From contig NZ_QFFJ01000002.1 of the NCBI RefSeq assembly GCF_003308995.1, forward strand, positions 1,860,001-1,924,000: DNA of 64,000 bases, in the 5' to 3' direction. This DNA comes from Chitinophaga flava (GTDB lineage Bacteria > Bacteroidota > Bacteroidia > Chitinophagales > Chitinophagaceae). Under the pieces are notes generated by a model. It saw only the letters and a program-made list of their open reading frames with translations, made no database searches and was not told where the DNA came from. Each line of letters opens with the position of its first letter. Positions within the stretch are counted from its first letter, which is position 1. Positions 8,084 to 18,041 of the stretch are shown here, in pieces. The position numbers and the translations under genes are program-made.

Positions 8084-11000
8084 ATGATGAAAAATATCAT
8101 AAGAGTGGCCTCCTTACCGAAGATATTCCTGCCACTACTAGGCCTGTTATTTTCTGTATGTAGCTATGCCCAGTCTGATCTGATATCCGGTACTGTCACC
8201 AGCGCAGCCGACGGTCAGAAAATTATCGGAGCTTCCGTCTCTCTCGTTGGTGCTAAAGGCATCGGTGCCCTGACCGACGAAACAGGTAAATTCTCCGTTA
8301 AAATACCAGCCACCTTCACCGGTGAACTTACACTCGCCGTCACTTTCATTGGCTTCGAAAGAAAAGAAGTAAAAGTAACCAGAGGACAATCCAACATCAG
8401 CATCCGTCTGGAAACCAACACCAAAGCCCTCGGAGAACTGGTAGTCACCGCGCTCGGCATCAAAAAGGAAAAAAAGGCACTGGCCTATGCCGTAACAGAA
8501 GTAAAAGGTAGTGACTTCACACAGGCCCGCGAAATCAACGTGGCAGACGCGCTCACCGGTAAAATAGCCGGCGTAAACGCCTCCAGCCTCGCCAGCGGCC
8601 CCGGTGGCTCCAGCCGCGTAATCATCCGTGGCAACGGTTCCCTCAACGGCGACAACCAGCCACTGTATGTAGTCAACGGCATGCCTATCGACAACACCAC
8701 CCAAAGTACCGTAATCAGCGGTGCTTCCAACGGTCTCAACTACGACCGCGGCGATGGTATCGCAGGCATCAACCCCGATGATATCGAAACCATCACCGTA
8801 TTGAAAGGTGGCCCCGCCGCCGCGCTCTATGGCGCCCGCGCCTCCAACGGTGTAATCCTTATCACCACCAAAAAAGGCGTGGCCCAGAAAGGTATCGGTG
8901 TAGACTATAACACCACCTTCACCGTAGAAACACCTGCCATCATCCCCGACTGGCAATACGAATACGGCTCCGGTGAAAATGGAATTAAACCCGCTAACCA
9001 GTCTAAAGCTATCGCCGCCGGCCGCCTCTCCTGGGGCCCTAAAATCGATGGCAGCGATGTTGTACAGTTCGATGGTGTAGCACGTCCTTACGTAGCCCAG
9101 AAAAACAACATCAAAAATTTCTATAAAACGGGCAACACTTTCACCAATACACTGGCTTTCTCCGGAGGCAATGAAAACACAAAATATCGTGTATCCCTCT
9201 CCGATATGAGCAACCATAGTCTGGTGCCTAATCAATCTCTCGACAAAAAAATCGGCTCTGTCAGCGTCTTCTCCAATCTCAGCAAACGCCTTACCATAGA
9301 GGCTTATGCACAATACAACATCGAGAAGGCCAAAAACAGAAGCAGCGTTTCCGACGCTCCCGGCAATGTCAACTGGGGTACCTACATGATGGCCAACACC
9401 GTTGACATCCGCAATCTCAATCCCGGCTATAACGCCGATGACAGGGAAGTAGAGTGGAACCCTTCCGGTTTCGCCTCCAACCCTTATTTTGTAGCTAACC
9501 GCTTTCGTAACAACGATGACCGCAAACGTTTTATCGGTAATGCCAGCATTAAATACAACCTGCTGGACAACCTGTTCGTGCGCGGTCGTGTAAGCCATGA
9601 TTATCTGAACATCAATTATGTAGGTATCGTGCCTACCGGAGCACTCTTCGCTCCAAAAGGTGTATACCAGCAGTACAACACCATCAGCACCGAAACAAAC
9701 GGTGAGCTGACCATCAACTACCAGGGCAAACTGAGCCAGGACTTCGGTCTTACCGCCATGGCCGGAGGCAACAGACGCAAAACCATCTCCGACGCCGTGA
9801 ACCTTAATGGTACTGACTTCTTTGCACCTGGTTTTTATGATCCTTCCAACGTGGTAAGCCTGAATACCACCAATGTCAATCAGCGCCAGGCGACCAACTC
9901 GCTCTTCGGCTCTGTGGACCTGTCTTTCAGAGATATGTTGTTTATTACTGCCACCGGCCGTAACGACTGGTTCTCTACCTTGTCAACGAAAAACAACAAT
10001 ATCTTCTATCCATCTGTAGGCGCCAGCTTCCTCCTGTCTGAAGCCATTAAAATGCCTTCCTGGATGAACTACGCGAAAGTACGTACCTCCTGGGCTCAGG
10101 TAGGCGGCGCTACTCCGCAGCCTTACATCCTCAGACAGACCTATTCTGTTTTATCCGGTGGAGGCCACCTCGGACAGCCCCTGCAAACGCCCACCCCCAC
10201 CACTCCTCAGGGTGTTGGCGCCGGACTGTTCCAGGCTCCCAATCCAAACCTGAAACCTTTGCTCTCCACTACCTTTGAAGCCGGTATCGAAGCTCGCATG
10301 CTCAACAATCGCCTGTCTGCCGATGTTACCGTATACAGCCGCAGAACTACCAATGATATCATGCAGGCTGCTATCTCCCCGGCTTCTGGCTACAACTTCG
10401 CCATCCTCAACGTAGGCGAAATGAGCAACAAAGGCATCGAAGTATTGCTCACCGGCGTTCCCATCAAAAAGAAGGATTTCTCCTGGGATGTGAGCTACAA
10501 CATGGCCTACAATAAAAATGAAGTGGTAAAACTCACAGAAGGCATCAACAGCCTCCAACTCGACGTGAGCGTTAACAGTTACGCCTATATTTTTGCAGAA
10601 ATCGGAAAACCATACAGTACCATCAAAGGTTTTAAAGTGCTGAAAGATGCAGCCGGCAATACTGTGTACGATAAAAGTACCGGCTATGAAATGCGTACCG
10701 GTCTTACAGACCTCGGCACCGGTGTATCTCCTTTCTCTGCAGGTATCACCAACAACTTTACCTATAAGCGTTTTAACCTGAGTTTCCTGATAGATGGTAA
10801 ATTCGGTGGCCACGTATATTCCGCTACCAACCTGTATGCTACCCGTTTTGGTCTCAGCAAGATCACACTGCCGGGCAGGGAAGAGGGTCTTACTGTGAGT
10901 GGTGTAGACCAGGATGGTAAACCTTTCAGCAAAACATTTACCTACGCTACCGGTTTACAACAGTACTACGATAACTTCAAAAATCTCTCTGAGAAATTTG

Positions 11001-11251
11001 TATACGATGCCAGCTTCATCAAACTGCGTCAGGTGGTGCTGAGCTACAATGTTCCGGCAAAAGTGTTCTCCTTCGCCAGAGTGCAGTCAGCTACCGTGTC
11101 TTTCGTAGCCAGGAATCTGTTTTTCCTGTATAAGAATGCGCCTAATATCGATCCGGAATCAACCTTCAGCAACTCCAATGCACAAGGCTTTGAAATGTTC
11201 GGCGTGCCCCGTACCCGGAGCTATGGCGTCAACCTGCAGGTAAAACTTTAG
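8084..11251 (+). CDS. SusC/RagA-family TonB-linked outer membrane protein
   Basis: A TonB-dependent transporter of about 1055 residues. It has a signal peptide ('IFLPLLGLLFSVCSYAQ'), a carboxypeptidase-like regulatory domain ('GASVSLVGAKGIGALTDETG'), a plug domain ('LYVVNGMPIDN', 'TVLKGGPAAALYGARASNG') and a 22-strand barrel ending in 'YGVNLQVKL'. It has no STN domain, which fits control by DeoR and not by a FecR/ECF pair. It would import oligosaccharides or a glycan fragment across the outer membrane together with the SusD lipoprotein that starts 24 bp later. The frame extends to a TTG at 8060, but the ATG at 8084 (or 8087) sits directly before the signal peptide. The substrate is inferred from the neighbouring GH20 enzyme. 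Confidence 0.95.
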   Translation: MMKNIIRVASLPKIFLPLLGLLFSVCSYAQSDLISGTVTSAADGQKIIGASVSLVGAKGIGALTDETGKFSVKIPATFTGELTLAVTFIGFERKEVKVTRGQSNISIRLETNTKALGELVVTALGIKKEKKALAYAVTEVKGSDFTQAREINVADALTGKIAGVNASSLASGPGGSSRVIIRGNGSLNGDNQPLYVVNGMPIDNTTQSTVISGASNGLNYDRGDGIAGINPDDIETITVLKGGPAAALYGARASNGVILITTKKGVAQKGIGVDYNTTFTVETPAIIPDWQYEYGSGENGIKPANQSKAIAAGRLSWGPKIDGSDVVQFDGVARPYVAQKNNIKNFYKTGNTFTNTLAFSGGNENTKYRVSLSDMSNHSLVPNQSLDKKIGSVSVFSNLSKRLTIEAYAQYNIEKAKNRSSVSDAPGNVNWGTYMMANTVDIRNLNPGYNADDREVEWNPSGFASNPYFVANRFRNNDDRKRFIGNASIKYNLLDNLFVRGRVSHDYLNINYVGIVPTGALFAPKGVYQQYNTISTETNGELTINYQGKLSQDFGLTAMAGGNRRKTISDAVNLNGTDFFAPGFYDPSNVVSLNTTNVNQRQATNSLFGSVDLSFRDMLFITATGRNDWFSTLSTKNNNIFYPSVGASFLLSEAIKMPSWMNYAKVRTSWAQVGGATPQPYILRQTYSVLSGGGHLGQPLQTPTPTTPQGVGAGLFQAPNPNLKPLLSTTFEAGIEARMLNNRLSADVTVYSRRTTNDIMQAAISPASGYNFAILNVGEMSNKGIEVLLTGVPIKKKDFSWDVSYNMAYNKNEVVKLTEGINSLQLDVSVNSYAYIFAEIGKPYSTIKGFKVLKDAAGNTVYDKSTGYEMRTGLTDLGTGVSPFSAGITNNFTYKRFNLSFLIDGKFGGHVYSATNLYATRFGLSKITLPGREEGLTVSGVDQDGKPFSKTFTYATGLQQYYDNFKNLSEKFVYDASFIKLRQVVLSYNVPAKVFSFARVQSATVSFVARNLFFLYKNAPNIDPESTFSNSNAQGFEMFGVPRTRSYGVNLQVKL

Positions 11252-11275
11252 TTCATTCTTAAAAATTGTAAGCTC

Positions 11276-12823
11276 ATGCAACGTATTGCCAGATATAAAT
11301 TCATACTTATTTTAGGGGCTGTGCTGGGATTGTCCTCCTGTGACAAGGGTTTTGAGGCGCTCAATGTCAATCCCAACGCTTCCGAGAAACCTAATGTTGA
11401 TCTGCTGTTCACACAAAGTCTGCTGAAAGGCAATCTGCCACTGGACCGCGCCTACTTCTTCACCTCTTACCTGCATTGTGGTACCTATATTCAGCACTTT
11501 GCCATCGCCAAGGAGGTCGCTGGTTCAGGCGCCGGTGATAAATACGCTGTCAATGATTTTTATCAGAGCTTTTATTACCGTAACGTATATACGAATACGG
11601 TTACCACACTGACCGAAATCATAGAAGCCGCCAAAGGGCCGGAGAACGTCAACAAACTTTCCGTGGCCCGTATCTGGAAAGCCCTGATCATGCAACGTAT
11701 CACTGACCTGTATGGAGATGTACCTTACAGCGATGCTAACCGCGGTAAGTATGATCTGTTTCAGCCTAAATATGATCCGCAGGAAGACATCTATGCCGGC
11801 TTGCTGAAAGAAGTGGACGAAGCCATCAAAGCATTTGATCCTTCCAAGCCTACCTATGGCAACGCTGACCTGATCTACAAAGGCAATATCGCCCAGTGGA
11901 AAAAATTCGGTTACTCGCTCATGTTGCGTCTGGCCATGCGTACCACGCGCGCTACCAGCACCAAGGTAGTTGCTAAAGACTGGGCACAGAAAGCCATTGC
12001 CGGCGGTGTGATCACCGATGCAGCAGACATTGCTGTCATGAGATATTCTAATGGGCCGCAGACCTATAACAACAATCCCATTGCTTTTGAACTGGTAAAT
12101 CAGGACTATACTACCAGCTCCAAAGGAGCCAGCAACCAGGAATGGGGCAAATTCAGCAAAACGTTTATCGACTTCCTGAAAAATAATAATGACCCTCGCC
12201 TGGGTGTGGTATCTGTAGTGTGGACCAACGGTGTACCTGACACTACTGCTGCGCTGCAGAAAGGAATGGCTAACGGTTCTGATGTAAAACCGGCCAACCC
12301 GGCTTCTTACTCTGAGCCCAATCCGGCTACCATCCTTAATTACAGCTCTCCTGTGCTGGTGATGACCAACGCCGAAATGAACTTCCTGCTCAGTGAAGTA
12401 GCGCTGCGTGGCTGGGGTACCGGTGATGTTGCCCAGCTGTACAACAACGGCGTAACCGCGTCACTGCGCAACTGGGGCCTGTTTGGTGCTGCTGGTGTGA
12501 TTGCACCTGCAAGGATCGATCAGTATATGGCAGAACACGCCCTTAATACCGGCGGTACTTTCGATCAGCAGATGGAACAGATCCATACGCAGTTCTGGGC
12601 TGCCCTGCTGCTCGATGAACAGGAAGCCTATGCCAACTGGAGACGTACCGGTTATCCTGTACTGGTACCGGTGAAATACACCGGTAATGTTACCAACGGC
12701 ACTATCCCGCGCAGACTGCCTTATTCCCAGACAGAACAGGGTATCAACGGTACCAACTACAATGATGCCGTGAAAAGACAGGGTCCGGATTTATTAACAA
12801 CCAGAATGTGGTGGGATAAATAG
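11276..12823 (+). CDS. SusD/RagB-family nutrient-binding outer membrane lipoprotein
   Basis: 515 residues. The lipoprotein signal ends 'GLSSCDKGFEALNVNPN', so Cys22 would be the lipidated residue. The 'NPNASEKPNVDLLFTQSL' opening, 'RIWKALIMQRITDLYGDVPYS' helix region and 'EMNFLLSEVALRG' near the C-terminus are characteristic of the SusD-like superfamily in the form often found beside short SusC partners. SusD proteins are TPR-rich lids that bind substrate on the cell surface and close over SusC. The gene follows SusC by 24 bp and precedes the GH20 gene by 1 bp, so the three are one unit. Confidence 0.95.
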   Translation: MQRIARYKFILILGAVLGLSSCDKGFEALNVNPNASEKPNVDLLFTQSLLKGNLPLDRAYFFTSYLHCGTYIQHFAIAKEVAGSGAGDKYAVNDFYQSFYYRNVYTNTVTTLTEIIEAAKGPENVNKLSVARIWKALIMQRITDLYGDVPYSDANRGKYDLFQPKYDPQEDIYAGLLKEVDEAIKAFDPSKPTYGNADLIYKGNIAQWKKFGYSLMLRLAMRTTRATSTKVVAKDWAQKAIAGGVITDAADIAVMRYSNGPQTYNNNPIAFELVNQDYTTSSKGASNQEWGKFSKTFIDFLKNNNDPRLGVVSVVWTNGVPDTTAALQKGMANGSDVKPANPASYSEPNPATILNYSSPVLVMTNAEMNFLLSEVALRGWGTGDVAQLYNNGVTASLRNWGLFGAAGVIAPARIDQYMAEHALNTGGTFDQQMEQIHTQFWAALLLDEQEAYANWRRTGYPVLVPVKYTGNVTNGTIPRRLPYSQTEQGINGTNYNDAVKRQGPDLLTTRMWWDK

Positions 12824-12824
12824 T

Positions 12825-15074
12825 ATGAGACGCATTTTCCTTTTTTCTGTATTCATAACGGTTCATACATGCCTCTTCGCACAAAAGAATCGGGTCGCCT
12901 CACCGGCGGCCCTGATTCCTTTGCCGGTGGCAGCTTCCTGGACGACCGACAGCGCTTTTATTACTGCCAACGCGGAAATAAAGGCTATGGCAGGCCTGGA
13001 AAAAGAAGCAGCCCTGTTGAGGGAATACATGGGTGCTGCCGTCAACCGGCCATCTGCTCATCGTCAGGCGGCTATTATGCTGTCGCTGGATACTGTGTTG
13101 GTAAAACAGCCGGAAGGTTATCTGCTGAACATCAGCGCTACGCAGATAAAACTTACGGCGCATGATGCGGCCGGTATAGGCCATGGTATCGCTACCCTGC
13201 GCCAGCTGTGGCGTCCTGCCATTGCAGGAGGGCTGGTAGTGCCGGGAGCCGTTATTGCCGACTATCCCCGTTTTGCTTACCGGGGCATGCACCTGGATGT
13301 AGGCCGGCATTTTTTTTCGGTGGATTTTGTCAAACAGTTCATCGATCAGCTGGCGTTTTACAAGATCAACAACTTCCACTGGCATCTTACCGATGATCAG
13401 GGATGGCGCATAGAAATAAAGAAGTATCCCGCTTTGCAATCAGTGTCTGCCTGGCGCGCGCAAACCATGATCGGGCATAAGAAGGAACTGCCGCATCGTT
13501 TTGATGGCAAAAGATACGGTGGCTACTATACGCAGGAACAGGTCAGAGAAGTGATTGCCTATGCCGCAGCCAGACATATCAATGTGATACCGGAAATAGA
13601 AATGCCTGGGCATGCACTGGCCGCACTGGCAGCGTATCCTTCATTGGGTTGTACAGGCGGACCTTATAAAACAGCTGAATTCTGGGGCGTTTTCGATGAT
13701 GTGTTCTGTGCCGGAAAAGACAGCACCTTTACTTTCCTCCAGGATGTGCTGGATGAAGTGATCGCCCTGTTTCCTTCTACGTATATCCATATAGGTGGGG
13801 ATGAATGCCCCAAGGCGAAATGGAAACAATGTCCTGCCTGTCAGCAGCGTATGAAAGCCATGCACCTGCCTGATGAAGCGGCTTTGCAGAGTTATTTTAT
13901 CCGTCGTATCAGCGATTATGTACGCAGTAAAGGCCGTCGTATTATCGGCTGGGACGAGATACTGGAAGGTGGGCTGGCGCCCGGGGCCGTAGTGATGAGC
14001 TGGAGAGGAGTGGAGGGCGCTGTGTCGGCTGCCAGGCAGCAACAGCACGTGATCATGACACCGGAAGATGAGTTGTATTTCGATCATTATCAGTCTTTAT
14101 ATCCTGAAGAAAAAACAGCTGCCGGTGGTTATACGCCGCTGGAAGAAGTGTATGCCTACGAACCTTTGAAAGCAGCAGGTGATACTGCGCTGCTGCCCTA
14201 TATTTCAGGTATACAGGGAGAGATCTGGAGCGAATATCTTTCTACTCCTGAACATGCCAACTATATGATTTATCCCCGTCTGCAGGCAATGGCCGAAAGA
14301 GCCTGGTCGCCTATGCAGGTACGGAACTATGATCAGTTTACCCGGAGGCTGGAAGCACTTACCGGCAACGGCTATACGACCTGGCATGAAATAAACTATT
14401 CGCTGGACAGCCTTGCTAAAGGAAAGCTATATGTATCACTGCGTTCACAGCTGAAAGGGGCCACTATCCATTATACCACAGATGGCAGTACACCGGTGGC
14501 AACCAGCCCGGCTTACAAGGGCCGTATACTGCTGACCCGCAGCTGTAACCTTCAGGCCATGCTTTTCGTACTGGGCACACCGGTAGGACGTTTGTTCCAT
14601 CAGCCTTTTGAAATATATAAATCTACCGGCGCGATGATTACGCTGCAGCAGCCACCCAATACAAAATATAACGGTGACGCCACTACGCTGGTGAATGGCA
14701 TAGCAGGTTCCCATCGTTTCAACGACCAGCAGTGGCTGGGTTTCTCGGCCAGAGATCTGCATGCGTTTATTGATCTGGGTGGTATGCAGGAAATAAAGCT
14801 GCTGGGTGCTAATGTGCTCAACTATCATTGGCAGCGTATGTGGGAGCCGGCGAGCCTTTCGTTTGAAGTGTCTGCAGATGGAAAACATTATGAGCGTGTA
14901 GCCGTCGCTGATAGTTTCCCCGTGAATGGTATCAATCAAATACGTTTACCCATCAAGCCGGTACGGGCAAGATATATAAAAGTGACCGCTGTCAACAAAG
15001 GTGTTATCCCTGCCGGAGGCTACGGTGCCGGCGGCAACAGTATGTTGCTGGCTGACGAAATTATTGTTAACTAA
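12825..15074 (+). CDS. Beta-N-acetylhexosaminidase, glycoside hydrolase family 20
   Basis: 749 residues with a signal peptide ending 'TCLFAQ'. An N-terminal GH20b domain is followed by the catalytic GH20 barrel beginning 'DYPRFAYRGMHLDVGRHF'. The substrate-assisted catalytic pair is D326-E327 in 'HIGGDECPKAKW', and 'HWHLTDDQGWRIEIKKYP' and 'EIEMPGHALAALAAYP' are standard GH20 blocks. After about residue 520 comes a chitobiase-type C-terminal beta domain ('IHYTTDGSTPVATSPAY') and then a discoidin-like module ('SFEVSADGKHYERV'). It removes terminal GlcNAc or GalNAc from chitin- or peptidoglycan-derived chains or host-type glycans, probably in the periplasm or at the cell surface. It ties the operon to amino-sugar metabolism. 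Confidence 0.96.
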   Translation: MRRIFLFSVFITVHTCLFAQKNRVASPAALIPLPVAASWTTDSAFITANAEIKAMAGLEKEAALLREYMGAAVNRPSAHRQAAIMLSLDTVLVKQPEGYLLNISATQIKLTAHDAAGIGHGIATLRQLWRPAIAGGLVVPGAVIADYPRFAYRGMHLDVGRHFFSVDFVKQFIDQLAFYKINNFHWHLTDDQGWRIEIKKYPALQSVSAWRAQTMIGHKKELPHRFDGKRYGGYYTQEQVREVIAYAAARHINVIPEIEMPGHALAALAAYPSLGCTGGPYKTAEFWGVFDDVFCAGKDSTFTFLQDVLDEVIALFPSTYIHIGGDECPKAKWKQCPACQQRMKAMHLPDEAALQSYFIRRISDYVRSKGRRIIGWDEILEGGLAPGAVVMSWRGVEGAVSAARQQQHVIMTPEDELYFDHYQSLYPEEKTAAGGYTPLEEVYAYEPLKAAGDTALLPYISGIQGEIWSEYLSTPEHANYMIYPRLQAMAERAWSPMQVRNYDQFTRRLEALTGNGYTTWHEINYSLDSLAKGKLYVSLRSQLKGATIHYTTDGSTPVATSPAYKGRILLTRSCNLQAMLFVLGTPVGRLFHQPFEIYKSTGAMITLQQPPNTKYNGDATTLVNGIAGSHRFNDQQWLGFSARDLHAFIDLGGMQEIKLLGANVLNYHWQRMWEPASLSFEVSADGKHYERVAVADSFPVNGINQIRLPIKPVRARYIKVTAVNKGVIPAGGYGAGGNSMLLADEIIVN

Positions 15075-15122
15075 ATGCTGTCGTACAGAACTTTTCCACG
15101 TTAGCATTACAATTTTGACGAC

Positions 15123-16442
15123 ATGGCATTTCTGATCGTTGTTTTATGCATCCTGGTACTGATTGTACTGGTGACGCTGGCCAGGTTTAATGCCTTTCTG
15201 GCTTTCCTGATTGTTTCGGCGCTGGCGGGCTGGTGGCTGGGCATGCCTGTTACCAAAATCACAGCTTCCCTGCAGAAGGGGATTGGTGATACGATGGGCG
15301 GGCTGCTGATCATCATCACCTTGGGCGCTATGCTGGGCAAGCTGGTGGCGGAAAGCGGGGCAGCCCGTTGTATAGCCGGCAGCCTGATACGTTTGTTTGG
15401 CACCCGCTACATACAGTGGGCCTTGCTGATAGCAGGGTTTATCATCGGCATACCGCTCTATTATGGCGTGGGTTTTGTGCTGCTGGTTCCTTTGATCTTT
15501 TCTGTGGTCTACCAATATAAGCTGCCGGCGGTATACATCGGTTTACCAACGCTGGCGGCTTTATCTATCACGCATGGGTTTCTCCCGCCGCATCCTTCAC
15601 CGGTAGCGCTGGTCACACAGTTTCATGCAGACATGGGATTGACGCTCATATATGGACTGGTGGTAGCTATTCCGGCTTTACTGGTGGCGGGGCCTTTGTT
15701 TGCCCGCTATCTGAAGAAAATGCCGGCGGAGCCTTCATCACTTTTTCAGACTACTGACAACGAGCCGGCGAAAATGCCTGGTGCGGCCAATAGCTTTATC
15801 ACCGCATTGCTGCCGGTATTACTGCTGGTACTGATGACGGGGCTGCAGCATCTGACCAGTGAGGGTACGGAGATGCACAGTTTTCTGGTGTTTGCAGGTG
15901 ATGCGCCGGTGGTGATGTTATTCTGTTTGCTGGTAGCTACTTTTTCACTGGGGGTGTTTCAGGGTCGTCCGATAAAGGCCGTGATGGCCATTTATTCGGA
16001 GGCTGTTAAAGACATCGTTATGGTGATGCTGATTATTGCCGGTGCAGGTGCTTTAAAGCAGGTGCTGGCAGACAGCGGGGTGAGTGAACAGATTGCAGTG
16101 GCGATGCGTTCCTGGCATATACCGGTATTAGTATTGGGCTGGCTGATGGCCGCCGTGATACGGGCCTGTATAGGATCTGCCACCGTCGCGGGTATTACGG
16201 CAGCCGGTATGATGGCGCCACTTGTTACTGCAGGGCAGGTAGACCCCAATCTGATGGTATTGTCTGTAGGCGCCGGCAGTCTGATGTTTTCACATGTCAA
16301 CGATGCCGGTTTCTGGATGTTCAGGGAATACTTCAACATCAGCATAAAAAATACACTCCTTTCATGGTCTGTGATGGAAACAATAGTAGGCATCATGGGA
16401 TTGCTGGGAGTATTGGCACTTAATATACTGATCACAGGTTAA
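15123..16442 (+). CDS. GntP-family gluconate/sugar-acid:H+ symporter
   Basis: 439 residues with about 12 hydrophobic segments and GntP-family blocks such as 'ALAGWWLGMPVTKITASLQKG', 'IGIPLYYGVGFVLLVPL', 'HGFLPPHPSPVA' and 'NDAGFWMFREYFN'. GntP transporters take up gluconate and related aldonic acids (2-keto-3-deoxygluconate, idonate, some hydroxy acids) with protons. Coming after a secreted hexosaminidase and before a KDG-kinase-like gene, it probably imports an aldonic or amino-aldonic acid, not a neutral sugar. The substrate is inference. Confidence 0.93.
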   Translation: MAFLIVVLCILVLIVLVTLARFNAFLAFLIVSALAGWWLGMPVTKITASLQKGIGDTMGGLLIIITLGAMLGKLVAESGAARCIAGSLIRLFGTRYIQWALLIAGFIIGIPLYYGVGFVLLVPLIFSVVYQYKLPAVYIGLPTLAALSITHGFLPPHPSPVALVTQFHADMGLTLIYGLVVAIPALLVAGPLFARYLKKMPAEPSSLFQTTDNEPAKMPGAANSFITALLPVLLLVLMTGLQHLTSEGTEMHSFLVFAGDAPVVMLFCLLVATFSLGVFQGRPIKAVMAIYSEAVKDIVMVMLIIAGAGALKQVLADSGVSEQIAVAMRSWHIPVLVLGWLMAAVIRACIGSATVAGITAAGMMAPLVTAGQVDPNLMVLSVGAGSLMFSHVNDAGFWMFREYFNISIKNTLLSWSVMETIVGIMGLLGVLALNILITG

Positions 16443-16463
16443 AACAATTTTAAACCAGTACAT

Positions 16464-16931
16464 ATGGAAAACAAAGCAGAAGAAAAGTTAGCGGCATTAG
16501 GGTTGGAACTGCCACCCGCACCAACACCGCTGGGCGTTTATAAACCTTATCTGATAGATGGTAAATACCTGTATCTGTCAGGTCATGGTCCGGTACAATC
16601 CGATAAATCGCTGATCATCGGCCGTATAGGACGGGAGCTGGATATGGAACAGGGTAAACTCGCAGCCAGACAAGTTGGATTAACGATGTTGTCTACCATC
16701 AAAACGCATGTGGGTAGCCTCGACAAAGTAAAGAGAGTGATCAAGGTATTAGGCATGGTCAACTGTACACCGGAATTTGAGCGTCATCCTTATATCATCA
16801 ATGGTTGCAGTGAACTGTTTGCTGCCATCTGGGGTGAAGAAAACGGTATCGGCGTAAGAAGCGCTGTGGGCTTTGGTTCGCTGCCCGACAATATCCCGGT
16901 GGAGATAGAGGCTTTGTTTGAATTGTATTAA
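16464..16931 (+). CDS. RidA (YjgF/YER057c/UK114) family protein
   Basis: A 155-residue member of the Rid family, with 'GKYLYLSGHGPV' near the N-terminus and 'GVRSAVGFGSLPDNIPVEIEA' at the C-terminus. The arginine in VRSAVG corresponds to the conserved substrate-carboxylate-binding Arg of RidA. RidA proteins hydrolyse reactive imine/enamine products of PLP enzymes, such as 2-aminoacrylate from serine or threonine dehydratases, to the keto acid. Its place between a sugar-acid transporter and a keto-sugar-acid kinase suggests it finishes the deamination of an amino-sugar acid or a serine-like compound. No PLP enzyme is present in this operon. The exact Rid subfamily was not resolved. Confidence 0.92.
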   Translation: MENKAEEKLAALGLELPPAPTPLGVYKPYLIDGKYLYLSGHGPVQSDKSLIIGRIGRELDMEQGKLAARQVGLTMLSTIKTHVGSLDKVKRVIKVLGMVNCTPEFERHPYIINGCSELFAAIWGEENGIGVRSAVGFGSLPDNIPVEIEALFELY

Positions 16932-16992
16932 TATCATTTGCAGCGGATGCAGATGACAGGGAAAATATTATCTTTCCCTTAAATTTTGGATC

Positions 16993-18030
16993 ATGCAAAA
17001 GCGGGATGGAAAAACAGCAGTCCGGTTGGCGGCTTTCGGGGAATTTCTGTTAAGACTACATAGCAATACAGGAAAACGTTTCAGTCAATCGGACGGATAT
17101 ATTCCCTACTATGCCGGTGCAGAAGCCAACGTATGTGTGCTGTTGTCGCGCCTGGGCATGCAAGCCGAATATATCACCCGTGTGCCGGACAATGACCTTG
17201 CCGCTACAGGGATACAGCTGCTGAAAAGTCATGGTGTGGGTACCGGAAAGATACAGTATGGGGGAGACAGGCTGGGCTTATATTTTACAGAATCGGGTAA
17301 CGGTATTCGTCCCGGACGTGTGATTTATGACAGGGCAGGTTCTTCCTTTGCCACACTGCAGCACGGGGATATCGCCTGGCAGCCGTTGCTGGAAGAAGTG
17401 GATGTGTTTCACTGGTCTGGTGTGGCCGCTGCTTTATCTGCCAGTAGTGCCGCTGTTTGCAGGGAAGCGCTGGAAGCCGCACTTGATGCGCGGCTCACCA
17501 TCTCTTCGGATTTTAATTACCGTGCCACACTCTGGAAATACGGACAACATCCGTCTGCCGTTATGCCAGCTTTATTACAGCACAGCGATCTGACTGTGGC
17601 CGACCTGGATGCCGTAAACGTGTATTATAATATTGAAACAGACAAACAGCTGCCGCTGGAACAAAGGTTTCAGCAATGCCATGAACAGCTGCGCCGGCAT
17701 ATGCCCCGTTTGAAAACACTGGCCATGAGTTTCCGAAAGGTACAGGGTAATCAGATGATCTACTTCGGTGCGCTGGCACAGGATGAACAATATTATTTTG
17801 CAGAAGGGTTTACCATTCCGCAGGTCACCGATCAGATAGGCACCGGTGATGCTTTTACAGCGGGCATCCTGTTTGGCATGATGAACAATTATCCGCCGCA
17901 ACAGACCATCGACTTCGCCACCGCCTGTGGTACGCTCAAACAGAGCATCCATGGCGACTGGGCACTCATCAATAAACAGGAAGTAACAGAACTTATGCTC
18001 AACGGCCCGTCCGGAAGAATAGTTCGCTAA
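16993..18030 (+). CDS. PfkB-family sugar kinase, 2-keto-3-deoxygluconate kinase-like
   Basis: 345 residues of the ribokinase/PfkB fold. The N-terminal 'YYAGAEANVCVLLSRLGMQA' and the C-terminal signature 'TDQIGTGDAFTAGILFG', with the catalytic Asp in GTGDAF, are clear. The middle region 'LGLYFTESGNGIRPGRVIYDRAGSSFA' resembles 2-dehydro-3-deoxygluconokinases, where this stretch contacts the keto acid. It would phosphorylate KDG or a similar 2-keto-3-deoxy acid; a following aldolase is not in the window. It lies 61 bp after ridA and 11 bp before the M19 gene. Family assignment is firm; the substrate is likely but not proven. Confidence 0.9.
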   Translation: MQKRDGKTAVRLAAFGEFLLRLHSNTGKRFSQSDGYIPYYAGAEANVCVLLSRLGMQAEYITRVPDNDLAATGIQLLKSHGVGTGKIQYGGDRLGLYFTESGNGIRPGRVIYDRAGSSFATLQHGDIAWQPLLEEVDVFHWSGVAAALSASSAAVCREALEAALDARLTISSDFNYRATLWKYGQHPSAVMPALLQHSDLTVADLDAVNVYYNIETDKQLPLEQRFQQCHEQLRRHMPRLKTLAMSFRKVQGNQMIYFGALAQDEQYYFAEGFTIPQVTDQIGTGDAFTAGILFGMMNNYPPQQTIDFATACGTLKQSIHGDWALINKQEVTELMLNGPSGRIVR

Positions 18031-18041
18031 TTTGACACATT

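Noticed and set aside
8147..9598. A 483-codon open frame on the minus strand inside the first susC gene
   Set aside because: It is an antisense shadow of a strongly supported SusC coding sequence, rich in Gly/Ala/Val/Asp with no recognisable domain.
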